Part shown: positions 33,465 to 41,740 of the stretch, piece by piece
How positions within the stretch are numbered: position 1 is the first letter of the stretch
Layout of the letters: each line of letters opens with the position of its first letter
Assembly: GCA_021324935.1 (NCBI GenBank)
Contig: JAJPIE010000044.1
Coordinates: forward strand, 1 to 64,000
DNA length: 64,000 nt
DNA from: Acidobacteriota bacterium
Lineage (GTDB): Bacteria > Acidobacteriota > Terriglobia > Acidiferrales > UBA7541
Reading direction: 5' to 3'
Position numbers and translations under genes: made by a program
Notes under the pieces: model-generated
Seen by the model: only the letters and a program-made list of their open reading frames with translations
What the model was told of the DNA's origin: nothing
Databases searched by the model: none

Positions 33465-36008
33465 CTACTTCAATCCTCTGTATATCTCCCGCGCCTCTTT
33501 CAATCTCTTCATCACCAGCTCTTTCTCCGCAGTCGAATTCCAATCTGGGTATTGCGACGTCGCCTCCATCGTCCGGTCGATCCACGCCTCAAAATACTCC
33601 GCATCCTTCTTTGCGTGCGCCCGCTTCCCTCGGATCGTCACATACACCGGGCTCGTCGTCGCATACGCGTAATTATCCATTACCGGCCATCGCGGCCCGT
33701 CGCTCCACGCACGCAACACGCACCACCCGCTTTCATTCACAGGAATCTCTCCCGCGAAATCTCCCGTGTCTTTCTCGTCCGTCAAAAGCGACTTCACCAC
33801 TTTCCCGTTGCAAACAATTTCCAGGTGCTCCACCGCCACGATCGACCGCAGCCTCGCGGTGAAGGGAACTGCCCTCTGCGCATCTGCAAACTTCAATTCA
33901 TCGCCTACCCGCTGCCCGCCCAGCGTGAACTCCACCAGCGGCCCGTTCGTCGCAAACGTTCTCCCCTGCCGAATCCCATCCATCCACGTTCCCACATTCG
34001 CCGGCCATTCCGGCGTCCACACGTACGCTCGGTCAAATCCGATCTGCCCCCGGATCGGCGCCGCATAATTCGTCGTCGCGTCCGTTCCTCCGCCCGCCGG
34101 CAGCTTGAATCCCAGATTCAGCAGCTTGTACCACACCTCCGCCGTCGACTTGTGATCGCTGAACCCCACAATCTCCATGTAGTCCAGTTTTCCCAGTGCC
34201 ACGTCCACCGGCAGCTCGTCCGTAATCTTCTGCGCTGGTTTCGCAAATGGATCGGGCACACTGTCGAACGGATGCACCGCTCCCACCAGCGCTCCCTGCG
34301 CGTGCGCCATGTCGTAGACATCCGCGTTCATTGGATACAAGCTCGCCGCCGCCGTCCCCGGATAGCCCGCATACCCCGGCAGAAGCAAATGCTCCTTTAA
34401 TTGCAGCACGCCGCGGTGTCCCCAATAGCTCGTGTGAAACTCCTGCCCCTTCACCAGCACCGCTTCCCAATCCCCGGGCTCAATCCGCGGCGGCACCCCA
34501 AAATCCTCGTCCGGAATCCGTTGTTCCTTGTTCACGATCAACTCGTTGATTACTTCCAGCCCTTCCGCCTGCGCCTGCCTCCACAAATGACTCGCATAAT
34601 TCCGGTATGTCCCTGCGTAATTCATGTGCACATGCAGGTCCGAAGCCACCCAGTGTCCCTCGCCGGGCTGCTCAAAATCGATCGGTTGCAACTCCGCCTC
34701 TATCGTTTGCGTCTCTCCAGCTTTTACCTCCACCGTCGCTTCAAACGGCTTCTCGCTCATCCCCCGCGAAATCCGCACCTCCACTTTTCCCGGCGGCGCA
34801 TCCATCACCACCTCGCGATCCTCCTCCGGATAAAAATAGTGCGCCTCAAACGCCTGTTTCTTCCGGTCGAATGCATCGTCCGCAACTATCCATGCGTCAT
34901 CCGGCGCGTGGAATCTCCCCTGCTCATCCACCACCGAAATCCGCGCAAAATTCGAAAATAACTGCGCCTTCGCCAGCCGAATCTCCAGCCTCCCCTGCGG
35001 GTGCAGATTCTTCCGCGATTCGATCCTCACGATGTGACGTTCCGCTCCAGGAATCGGCTGCCAGAAAATCTCCGTTCCCCCCGGCTGGTTCGAAATCGCC
35101 GCAATCTTTTTCCCGTCCGGCGACCACCGCGCGTTCGTCTCGTCCCATTCCGCATACGAAATTGGAAACGCATCGCCGCCCTCCGCCGGCATAACCCACA
35201 AGTTCTGCCACTGCCTTCCCGAATACGAGCTGTACACCATCCTTGATCCGTCCGGCGAAAAATCCGGCCGCGCTTTCCAGCTCGTCTCCTCGTAATGAAT
35301 CTCTCGCGCCAATCCTCCTGGCTTCGCCGCCATCCGCCAGAAGCCTCCCGTTCCGTAAATGTGCCCGCGGTTCGATACGTACAAAATCTCTTTCCCGTCC
35401 CGCGTCCACGCCGGATTGATCTCCATGTCGTACTCGCTGTAGTAATATCGGGGCAGGGAACTCTTTGTTTCCCCCGTCAGCCGCTTTACATTTTCCAGCG
35501 CTCCCTTCCGCACGTCCGCCACGAACACATGAAATCGTTTGTGATACTGCGTCGAAACCCAAACAATCTTTTTTCCGTCCGGTGACCACCGCGGCTCCAC
35601 ATTCACCGCTCCCTCGCTCGTCAGTTGCTTTGTCTTTCCCGTATCCACGTTCAGCAACCATAGCTCCATCGCGTCTTTCTGATATGACACGTACACCACG
35701 CTCTTCCCATCCGCCGACCAGTCCGGCTGGTAGTCGTACCCCGGCCCATCCGTTAGTTGCACCGTCTCCCGCTCATCGATCTTCTGTCGCCACAGCGAGC
35801 CCTCCATCGAATAAATCAATTCATCCGAACCCGGCCCCCAACACAAGCTGCTCGGCCCGCTCGTCAATTCCGGCAAATACAATTCGCGGTAATAATACGG
35901 ATGCGGCTCTTCGATCTGCCCCAGCACCGGCCTCCGTTGCCCCCGCCCTGGCGCTGCCACCACCAACGCCGTGACCATCAGCCAAAACCCTTTCGCCACT
36001 CGACTCAC
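33465..36008 (-). CDS. Secreted TolB-like propeller protein with CehA-type metal-dependent hydrolase domain
   Basis: An 847-residue protein. The start is a GTG at 36008: the closer ATG runs directly into a stop, and AAAGGAGG lies at the right distance. A signal peptide precedes the mature part. Residues about 40-370 are PD40/TolB-like beta-propeller repeats (W-S-P-D-G-K, D-G-S-R-M-V). The C-terminal half has a PHP-like metallohydrolase pattern: S-D-L-H-V-H, 'YWGHRGVLQL', A-V-H-P-F-D and G-F-S-D-H, giving several metal-ligand candidates. The substrate is unknown; CehA/McbA relatives hydrolyse esters, and the propeller may bind polymer or protein. Confidence 0.82.
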   Translation of the reverse strand: MSRVAKGFWLMVTALVVAAPGRGQRRPVLGQIEEPHPYYYRELYLPELTSGPSSLCWGPGSDELIYSMEGSLWRQKIDERETVQLTDGPGYDYQPDWSADGKSVVYVSYQKDAMELWLLNVDTGKTKQLTSEGAVNVEPRWSPDGKKIVWVSTQYHKRFHVFVADVRKGALENVKRLTGETKSSLPRYYYSEYDMEINPAWTRDGKEILYVSNRGHIYGTGGFWRMAAKPGGLAREIHYEETSWKARPDFSPDGSRMVYSSYSGRQWQNLWVMPAEGGDAFPISYAEWDETNARWSPDGKKIAAISNQPGGTEIFWQPIPGAERHIVRIESRKNLHPQGRLEIRLAKAQLFSNFARISVVDEQGRFHAPDDAWIVADDAFDRKKQAFEAHYFYPEEDREVVMDAPPGKVEVRISRGMSEKPFEATVEVKAGETQTIEAELQPIDFEQPGEGHWVASDLHVHMNYAGTYRNYASHLWRQAQAEGLEVINELIVNKEQRIPDEDFGVPPRIEPGDWEAVLVKGQEFHTSYWGHRGVLQLKEHLLLPGYAGYPGTAAASLYPMNADVYDMAHAQGALVGAVHPFDSVPDPFAKPAQKITDELPVDVALGKLDYMEIVGFSDHKSTAEVWYKLLNLGFKLPAGGGTDATTNYAAPIRGQIGFDRAYVWTPEWPANVGTWMDGIRQGRTFATNGPLVEFTLGGQRVGDELKFADAQRAVPFTARLRSIVAVEHLEIVCNGKVVKSLLTDEKDTGDFAGEIPVNESGWCVLRAWSDGPRWPVMDNYAYATTSPVYVTIRGKRAHAKKDAEYFEAWIDRTMEATSQYPDWNSTAEKELVMKRLKEAREIYRGLK

Positions 36009-36320
36009 CCCATCCTCCTTTCGTGTTTCCGCCCCCTCTGAGCTCCTCGGCTAACTTTGTGTTGAAATCTTCTCGTTTCGTGTTGGGGCGGCTTCTGGCC
36101 CTATGCGCGGTCGAAGCGTGCGCCGCCTTCTTCTCCGTCCTGCTTTATCCGTCAAACGCCATCAGCTGCCTCGCATCCTACTGCAAAAACAAAAGGGCGC
36201 AGCCCAGCCGCGCCCTCCTTTCCGATTCCTTATTTGCTCGATCCCCGCGCCTCACGTTCTTTGTTCGCCGTTTTTTTCGATTACGGCTCTCGGATTACGC
36301 ATTGTCTTTGCCCATTTCAC
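36009..36320. other. Intergenic region with minus-strand terminator
   Basis: 312 bases between two leftward genes. Apart from the ribosome-binding site of the left gene (AAAGGAGG at 36014-36021) and the terminator at 36185-36216, I see nothing definite. Confidence 0.5.
36185..36216 (-). terminator. Intrinsic terminator after the IorB-like gene
   Basis: Stem AGGGCGC (36194-36200) / GCGCCCT (36210-36216) with a nine-base loop. On the minus strand it is followed by TTTTGTTTTTG (A-rich run at 36185-36194). It lies about 105 bases past the stop of the minus-strand gene at 36321. Confidence 0.7.
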
Positions 36321-38582
36321 TCATGCCAATCCAAATTTGCTCAAAGGCATCTCCCGATATCTCTTCCCGGTCGCCGCGAAGATCGCGTTATAAAGCGCCG
36401 GCGCAAATGGCGGCAACCCGGGTTCCCCAACTCCCGCTGGCGGCGCTTCGCTTGGCACGATGTACACGTTCGTCTCCCGCGGCGCCGCGCTCATCCGCGC
36501 CACCGGGTACGTATCGAAGTTCGTCTGGTCGATCACGCCGTTCGACGCTGTGATCTCCCCATACATCGCTATGCTCGTCCCCATCACCCCCGCCCCTTCA
36601 AACTGCTGCTGCACCGTCAGCGGGTTCACGATCGTTCCCGCATCCAGTGCCGTATCCACGCGGTGAATCTTCACCTGGCCGTCCTTTACCTCCGCCTGCA
36701 CCACCGTCGCCACGTACGTCAAAAAGCTTCGGTGTACCGCGATGCCCATCCCGAATCCATTCCCGTTTTTCTGTTTCCCCCATCCCGCTTTTTCCGCCGC
36801 TATCTGTACCACCCGTCGCAGTCGAGCCACATCAATCGGGTACTGCCCGTAATCCCCGTCGTAGTTTGTGTAATCCTTCGGCAATTCGCTCTTCGGAACG
36901 ATCCGGTCCGGCCCCAGCAGCGCCAGTTGGTATTCCACAGGGTCTTTTCCCGCCGCGTGCGCCAGTTCATCCGTAAAGCACTGGATTCCGTACGCGTGAT
37001 ACACATTCGCCACCGACCGCAGCCATCCGATCCGCGTGTGCGCCGTCGCCGGACCGTTCTCCGCGCGGTGGTTCGCCAGCGCGTAGGGCACGTCGCTGAA
37101 TCCCAGCCCGATCTCGCCCGCGTCCGCGTACTCCGTCTTGTCAAACGTCGACGCGATCGGCGGAAACACGCTTCGTTGCAGCCACGCCGTTGGCTTCCCG
37201 TCCGTTCCCACCGCTGCCTTGAAATACATCGCCGCCACCGAATGGAACGAATCGAATTGGATATCGTCCTCCCGGCTCCAGACCACCTTCACCGGTTTCC
37301 CGGTCTGCTTCGACAAAATCGCGGCTTCCACGATGAAATCCGGAAACGACTTCCTCCCAAACGCCCCTCCCAGCAGCGTCACGTTCACCGTCACATCTTC
37401 CTTCTTCACTCCAACCGCCGCCGCTATCGCCTCCTGCGCGCCTTGCGGACTCTGCGTCGGCGCCCACGCCTCCACTTTTCCATCCTTATAGACCGCCAGC
37501 GCCGCCGGCGGCTCCATCGAAGCGTGCGCCAGCATCGGCGCATAGTATTGCCCTTCGATCACCTTTCCGCCCTTCGCAAACTCCGCGTCCACGTTCCCGT
37601 TTTCCCGCACCACTTTGCACGCCTTCTGCGATGTTGCTTCCAGCTCCTTCCGGAACGCGTCCGAATTCCACGAAGCGTGCTCGCTCTTGTTCCATTCCAC
37701 CTTCAGCTTCTTCTTTCCCTGGAACGCCGCCCATGTGTTGTCCGCAATCACCGCCACGCCGCCAAGCGGCTGGAACGACACCGGCGGCTTGAACGTGTCA
37801 ATCGTCGCCGTCTGTTTCACTCCGGCCACTTTCAGCGCTGCGGAATCGTCCACGCTCTTCACCGTGCTCCCGTAAACCGGCGGGTGCATTACCGATGCGT
37901 ACAGCATCCCCTCCATTTGCGTGTCCTGCCCGTAATGTGCGCGCCCCGAGCACATCTCCTTCAAGTCGTAACTCTTCCTCGGTTTCCCGATGTAGCGCCA
38001 GTCCTTCCGCGCCTTCAGGTGCAACTCTTCCTTCTTCGGCACCGGCTGTTTTGCCGCCTTCCGCGCCAGTTCGCCGTAGCTAGCCTTTTTCCCGCTGCTC
38101 TTGTGCATCACCACGCCAAGTTCCGTGCTGCATTCCTTCTCTGCCACCCCCCACTGTGCCGCCGCCGCGCGCACCAGCATCAACCGCCCGCTCGCTCCCG
38201 ATTCCCGCAGTGCCTCAAAAAAGCTCCGAACCGAATGCGACCCGTCCGTGTCCTGGTCCCCATAATCCTTATTCCCCTCTCCCTGTACCACCTTCACGCG
38301 GTTCCAATCGGGATCCAGTTCATCCGCCACGATCATGGGCAGGCCCGTCCGGTCGCCGCTACCCATCTCCGAGCGGTGCGCGATGATATACACCGTCCCG
38401 TCAGTCGCAATTGCCAGGTACACGTTGGGATGCAGCGCCGCTTCCCCCATTCCTTCCGCGGCTCCGGCTTTCCCCGCCGCCAGCAGGCTTTCCGGAAAAT
38501 ACCGCGCGCTCAATACAAACGCGCCCGTGCCAACGATCCCTTTCAAAAATCCCCGCCGGCTTACATTTTCGATCTGAATCAT
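36321..38582 (-). CDS. Molybdopterin oxidoreductase large subunit, isoquinoline 1-oxidoreductase beta-like
   Basis: A 753-residue member of the xanthine dehydrogenase/IorB family with a Tat signal (S-R-R-G-F-L-K-G) for folded export. Typical segments are 'EMGSGDRTGLPMIVADELD' near the N-terminus, G-G-A-F-G-R-K-S-F-P in the middle and G-V-G-E-P-G-L-P-P near the C-terminus, which form the molybdenum cofactor site. These enzymes hydroxylate heterocycles or oxidise aldehydes in the periplasm. The usual partner, a small [2Fe-2S] subunit (IorA), is absent on both sides, so the electron path is unclear. A terminator follows; the upstream neighbour is divergent. Confidence 0.85.
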   Translation of the reverse strand: MIQIENVSRRGFLKGIVGTGAFVLSARYFPESLLAAGKAGAAEGMGEAALHPNVYLAIATDGTVYIIAHRSEMGSGDRTGLPMIVADELDPDWNRVKVVQGEGNKDYGDQDTDGSHSVRSFFEALRESGASGRLMLVRAAAAQWGVAEKECSTELGVVMHKSSGKKASYGELARKAAKQPVPKKEELHLKARKDWRYIGKPRKSYDLKEMCSGRAHYGQDTQMEGMLYASVMHPPVYGSTVKSVDDSAALKVAGVKQTATIDTFKPPVSFQPLGGVAVIADNTWAAFQGKKKLKVEWNKSEHASWNSDAFRKELEATSQKACKVVRENGNVDAEFAKGGKVIEGQYYAPMLAHASMEPPAALAVYKDGKVEAWAPTQSPQGAQEAIAAAVGVKKEDVTVNVTLLGGAFGRKSFPDFIVEAAILSKQTGKPVKVVWSREDDIQFDSFHSVAAMYFKAAVGTDGKPTAWLQRSVFPPIASTFDKTEYADAGEIGLGFSDVPYALANHRAENGPATAHTRIGWLRSVANVYHAYGIQCFTDELAHAAGKDPVEYQLALLGPDRIVPKSELPKDYTNYDGDYGQYPIDVARLRRVVQIAAEKAGWGKQKNGNGFGMGIAVHRSFLTYVATVVQAEVKDGQVKIHRVDTALDAGTIVNPLTVQQQFEGAGVMGTSIAMYGEITASNGVIDQTNFDTYPVARMSAAPRETNVYIVPSEAPPAGVGEPGLPPFAPALYNAIFAATGKRYREMPLSKFGLA

Positions 38583-38972
38583 CTCTTCACCTGGCTTTCA
38601 GGAAGTCGAAAATCTCCCAAAATCCGTCTACTTCCGCTCTCTATCCTACCTTCTATCCGTATCCATGCAACCCCGTTGGCTCTGGCTCTCACTCCTGTGC
38701 GGCGCAAGCTTCCAGGAAGCCTCGTCCGCATTGGGTTGCACAGCCACCCGGGTTGTGCTTCTGGTCATCCGCCCTATCTTGCAATTCTCCGCTACCTCGG
38801 CTCACCTCTGTTTCCTCTTTGGTGAACTCTTCTCTTCTCCGTACCCACTGTGTTTTTCCTCCGCGTTCGCTGGATTAAATCGCGCCTTCGAGTGCCGTTT
38901 GTCGCCGCTTCTTCGTTTGATTCTGCGGTCCCTCCGCTGGCATACTCTTCTCCCGCACTCCGGAGCCAAACA
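38583..38972. other. Divergent intergenic region
   Basis: 390 bases between the IorB-like gene (leftward) and the esterase gene (rightward). A frame open from 38850 continues into the esterase but lacks coding character and a ribosome-binding site. No [2Fe-2S] subunit is hidden here. I see no repeat or clear promoter. Confidence 0.5.
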
Positions 38973-39701
38973 ATGCATCGCGAATATCATCGCTGGTATT
39001 CTCCGCGCCTCGGCCTCGAACTCGGCGTCGTCATGTACGGCCACTGGGGCCCGCCGCTCCTCGGCTTTCCAACCAGCGCCGGTGACGAATGGGAACTCGA
39101 AGGCCAAAGCATGGCCGGCGCCCTCGCTCCCTTCATCGACGCCGGCCGCGTCAAGCTCTACACCGTCAATTCCATCAACGGCCTCAGCTTCTACAATAAA
39201 GCCGCGCACCCTTTTCATCGCAGCTACGTCCAATCCGTCTTCGACTCCTACCTCCGCGAAGAAGTCGTCCCCTTTATCTGGACCACCTGCCAGTCCCGCG
39301 TCGCCATCGCCACCATGGGCGCTTCCTTCGGTGCCTATCACGCCGCCAATTCGCTCTTCAAGCATCCCGACGTTTTCAAGCGCTGCTTCGCCATGTCCGG
39401 CGTCTATGATCTCCGCAATTTCATGGACGGCCTCTACGACGACAACTTCTATTTCAACAATCCCGTCGACTATCTCGCGAATCTCTCCGATCCCTGGTAT
39501 TTCGAACAACTCGCTTCCTGCGATATCCACCTCATCACCGGCACTGGCCCCTGGGAACACAGCGGCCCCACCTACCGCCTCTCCGAAGTCCTCAACAGCA
39601 AAGGCATCCGCCACTCCGTCGACAACTGGGGTCCCGATGGCGGCCATGACTGGCCCTACTGGAAACACCAGATGGGCACCTACCTCGCCCAACTCTATTG
39701 A
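38973..39701 (+). CDS. Putative alpha/beta-hydrolase esterase (esterase D family-like)
   Basis: A 242-residue protein. The ATG at 38973 with CGGAG seven bases before it is preferred over a longer frame from 38850. The fold is that of the 'putative esterase' family: an N-terminal strand with 'YHRWYSPRLG', the nucleophile elbow T-M-G-A-S-F-G-A-Y (Ser in G-x-S-x-G), then 'SGVYDLRNFMDG' and a C-terminal G-G-H-D-W-P-Y-W with the catalytic His. No signal peptide is seen, so it is probably cytoplasmic. The stop codon overlaps the first operator repeat of the toxin-antitoxin locus. Confidence 0.83.
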   Translation: MHREYHRWYSPRLGLELGVVMYGHWGPPLLGFPTSAGDEWELEGQSMAGALAPFIDAGRVKLYTVNSINGLSFYNKAAHPFHRSYVQSVFDSYLREEVVPFIWTTCQSRVAIATMGASFGAYHAANSLFKHPDVFKRCFAMSGVYDLRNFMDGLYDDNFYFNNPVDYLANLSDPWYFEQLASCDIHLITGTGPWEHSGPTYRLSEVLNSKGIRHSVDNWGPDGGHDWPYWKHQMGTYLAQLY

Positions 39702-39746
39702 TATCGCGATATCATCCTTTCCATTCCTTTGTGATATCACGATATC
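39700..39746. promoter_or_regulatory. Paired palindromes, likely operator of the toxin-antitoxin locus
   Basis: GATATCGCGATATC (39700-39713), a perfect palindrome, and GATATCACGATATC (39733-39746), with one changed base, are 33 bases apart start to start, about three helical turns. They lie just before the VapB/FitA-like antitoxin, where ribbon-helix-helix antitoxins normally bind to repress their own operon. Confidence 0.6.
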
Positions 39747-39756
39747 GGACCTGCGG

Positions 39757-40026
39757 GTGGTCCACTTGGCGCAACTCGTAGTTCGCAATTTGGAATAATC
39801 CGTAAAAACCAAACTCCAGCGCCCCGCCAAGCGTCATGGCCGCAGCATCAAGGAAGAAATTCGCGAAATCCTCCGCGATGCCGCGAAGCAAGAGACCGCC
39901 CGTCCGAACCCCGAGGGCCTGGGGACTCGCATCGCTGCTCATTTCCGGGGGATCGGACTAAAGGATGGCGATGAAATTCCGGAGTTTCGCGGCCTCAAAC
40001 CTGAAATTCCTGATTTTTCAGAATGA
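39757..40026 (+). pseudogene. VapB/FitA-like antitoxin interrupted by an in-frame stop
   Basis: Candidate starts are a GTG at 39757 or a TTG at 39766. The frame reads A-Q-L-V-V-R-N-L-E, then TAA at 39796-39798, then S-V-K-T-K-L-Q-R-P-A-K-R-H-G-R-S and on without interruption to a TGA at 40024-40026 that overlaps the toxin ATG. Both halves match the ribbon-helix-helix antitoxin of FitAB/VapBC pairs in one frame, so a single codon has become a stop. No ATG follows the stop that would restore the DNA-binding arm. Read-through or a sequencing error are alternatives. Confidence 0.7.
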
Positions 40027-40442
40027 TCATTCTCGACACAAATGTCTTGTCCGAGTTGATGAGGGATTCACCTCATGCCGCAGTGCTCGCCTGGCTCGAT
40101 CGCCAACCAGCCACGTCTATCTGGTTCTCGACCGTGACGTTGATGGAGATTCACTTCGGACATTTCCGAATGCCCGAGGGAAAAAGGCGTGACCTCATGA
40201 TTCGAGAACTAGAGAACATCCTGCACGAAGAATTCGATGAGCGCTATGCTCCCTTTGACAAAGCTGTGGCAGGGCAAGCGGCGTTCTTGATGGCCTTGCT
40301 GGAAACAAACGAGCGCCCAATCGAATTTCGTGACGCGATGATTGACGGCACTCTGTTATCCACAAACGCTGCGTTGGCTACGCGAAACGTTTCTCATTTC
40401 GGCGGGCTCGGGCTGAATCTTATAAATCCGTGGGAACAATAG
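40023..40442 (+). CDS. vapC: VapC-family PIN-domain toxin
   Basis: A 139-residue PIN-domain ribonuclease. The acidic residues of the active site are visible: D5 in I-I-L-D-T-N-V-L-S-E, E in L-M-E-I-H-F-G, D in F-R-D-A-M-I-D-G, plus a C-terminal T-R-N-V-S-H-F. Such toxins cut tRNA or other structured RNA unless bound by their antitoxin. The ATG overlaps the antitoxin stop (ATGA). The toxin itself looks intact although the antitoxin frame is broken. Confidence 0.9.
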   Translation: MIILDTNVLSELMRDSPHAAVLAWLDRQPATSIWFSTVTLMEIHFGHFRMPEGKRRDLMIRELENILHEEFDERYAPFDKAVAGQAAFLMALLETNERPIEFRDAMIDGTLLSTNAALATRNVSHFGGLGLNLINPWEQ

Positions 40443-40448
40443 CAAAAA

Positions 40449-41483
40449 TCAGGTTGAGGGAGCCAGCCCCAAGTGCTCCATCTGATACCGCCCCTTCTCA
40501 ATCACCTGGTCCTCATCGATCCAAACATCGCACTCTCGCGTTAACACATCCACATGCGTCCGCGATTTCCAATCCGCGTGCGTTTGGCTCCCATACGGAT
40601 CCCCAAACGCAATATGCACCCCGGGAAATTTCTCATCCTGCAATAAATTCCCGATCATTCCCGTCAATCCCAGATTCGTTCCGAACGCCAGTTCCCCCAC
40701 GCGGTCGCTGTTCTCATCCGTGTGGCAATACTTCCAGAACTCTTCCTCCAAATCCTTCCGCTTGCACTCCGCACGCACCAGCCGCCCGCTCGCAATCTCA
40801 AGCACCAGCGGCGTCGACTGCAAATCCCCATATTTCCCGTTGAAATAATCGCCTGCCGTAGCATCGCAAACAAACCGTCCATCTACGGTCCCCGGCGTCG
40901 TGAACACTTCTCCCGCTGGCAGATTCGACCAATACCTCGGGCTGATCAACCCGCTCGTCTTCACCCAATCCAGCCCGCGGTCGAAATGCGCGTTAAATGA
41001 AGTTCCCGCCTCGGTCTTCACCGTTAGCGTCTCCGCTTTCAGCATCCGCTCGCGCAAGCGGTCGCTTAACCTGTCCACCATGCGGTAATCTGCGCGCATC
41101 CCTTGCTGCATGATCTCCGGCGTCACTCCCACCATGTGCGCGTAGCGGATCTGCCGCCGCTCCACCACTTTCACGATGGACATTCGCGCGCCCAGTTCAC
41201 CCGGCTGCGGCGTCATGCACAGCACGCCCACGTCCGCCGTCTCCAGCGCTTCCAGCACCACCTCTGGCGCGCCCTTCATCGGCCGCGGACCAAAATCCTC
41301 CAGCAGCAATCCCGTCGAGATCGCGCCGCACTCATTCAAAGCCTCCTCCAGGCTTGCGGCCACGCTGCGGCTCGCCTCATCCGCGATTAAGGCCACACGC
41401 TCGCCCGCTTGCACGTTCAGGCACACACCCACCGCGTTCTTCGCGCCAGGCATCAACTCAACAGGAGCGATTCCGAAAGGCAT
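40449..41483 (-). CDS. M29-like aminopeptidase
   Basis: A 344-residue cytoplasmic protein resembling the aminopeptidase T/S (M29) family and its shorter relatives. Visible are G-E-V-F-T-T-P-G-T-V-D-G (a metal-ligand Glu) and a C-terminal 'HIAFGDPYGSQTHADWKSR' followed by T-H-V-D-V, where His and Asp ligands are expected. Family members remove N-terminal residues using two metal ions. The N-terminal part (G-E-R-V-A-L-I-A-D) is the usual first domain. It is convergent with vapC and divergent from the dipeptidyl peptidase gene. Confidence 0.8.
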   Translation of the reverse strand: MPFGIAPVELMPGAKNAVGVCLNVQAGERVALIADEASRSVAASLEEALNECGAISTGLLLEDFGPRPMKGAPEVVLEALETADVGVLCMTPQPGELGARMSIVKVVERRQIRYAHMVGVTPEIMQQGMRADYRMVDRLSDRLRERMLKAETLTVKTEAGTSFNAHFDRGLDWVKTSGLISPRYWSNLPAGEVFTTPGTVDGRFVCDATAGDYFNGKYGDLQSTPLVLEIASGRLVRAECKRKDLEEEFWKYCHTDENSDRVGELAFGTNLGLTGMIGNLLQDEKFPGVHIAFGDPYGSQTHADWKSRTHVDVLTRECDVWIDEDQVIEKGRYQMEHLGLAPST

Positions 41484-41534
41484 CCTTCCATTTTACCGAA
41501 TTTTCTCCTCCCGCCAACCTGCGGTGTCCCGAAC

Positions 41535-41597
41535 GTAGCGCCCGCCTTCTGAGGCGAGCGCTCTTCGCCTTGTGTAGTGGCCGGTCTTCAGACCGGC
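41535..41597 (+). repeat. Two GTAG-headed palindromic repeats
   Basis: Copy one: GTAG at 41535-41538, then a stem built from CGCCCGCCT and AGGCGAGCG. Copy two: GTAG at 41574-41577, then the perfect stem GCCGGTCT (41580-41587) / AGACCGGC (41590-41597) with the loop TC. A third, headless hairpin CCTGCT-TCC-AGCAGG follows near 41625. Confidence 0.65.
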
Positions 41598-41740
41598 GGT
41601 TTGCACCCCCTGGCATCGCTCCGCTAGCGCCTGCTTCCAGCAGGCAAGCGCACAAGCGCGGCAGGCGTGGCACACTTCCTCCCTCGCCTTCCAACTTGCC
41701 AACTCCAACTCATGTACAATTCCCACGCCCTGGAGGCCAC

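Noticed and set aside
38850..38972. Longer start for the esterase
   Set aside because: The additional 41 residues have no signal peptide or family similarity, while the ATG at 38973 has CGGAG at good spacing.
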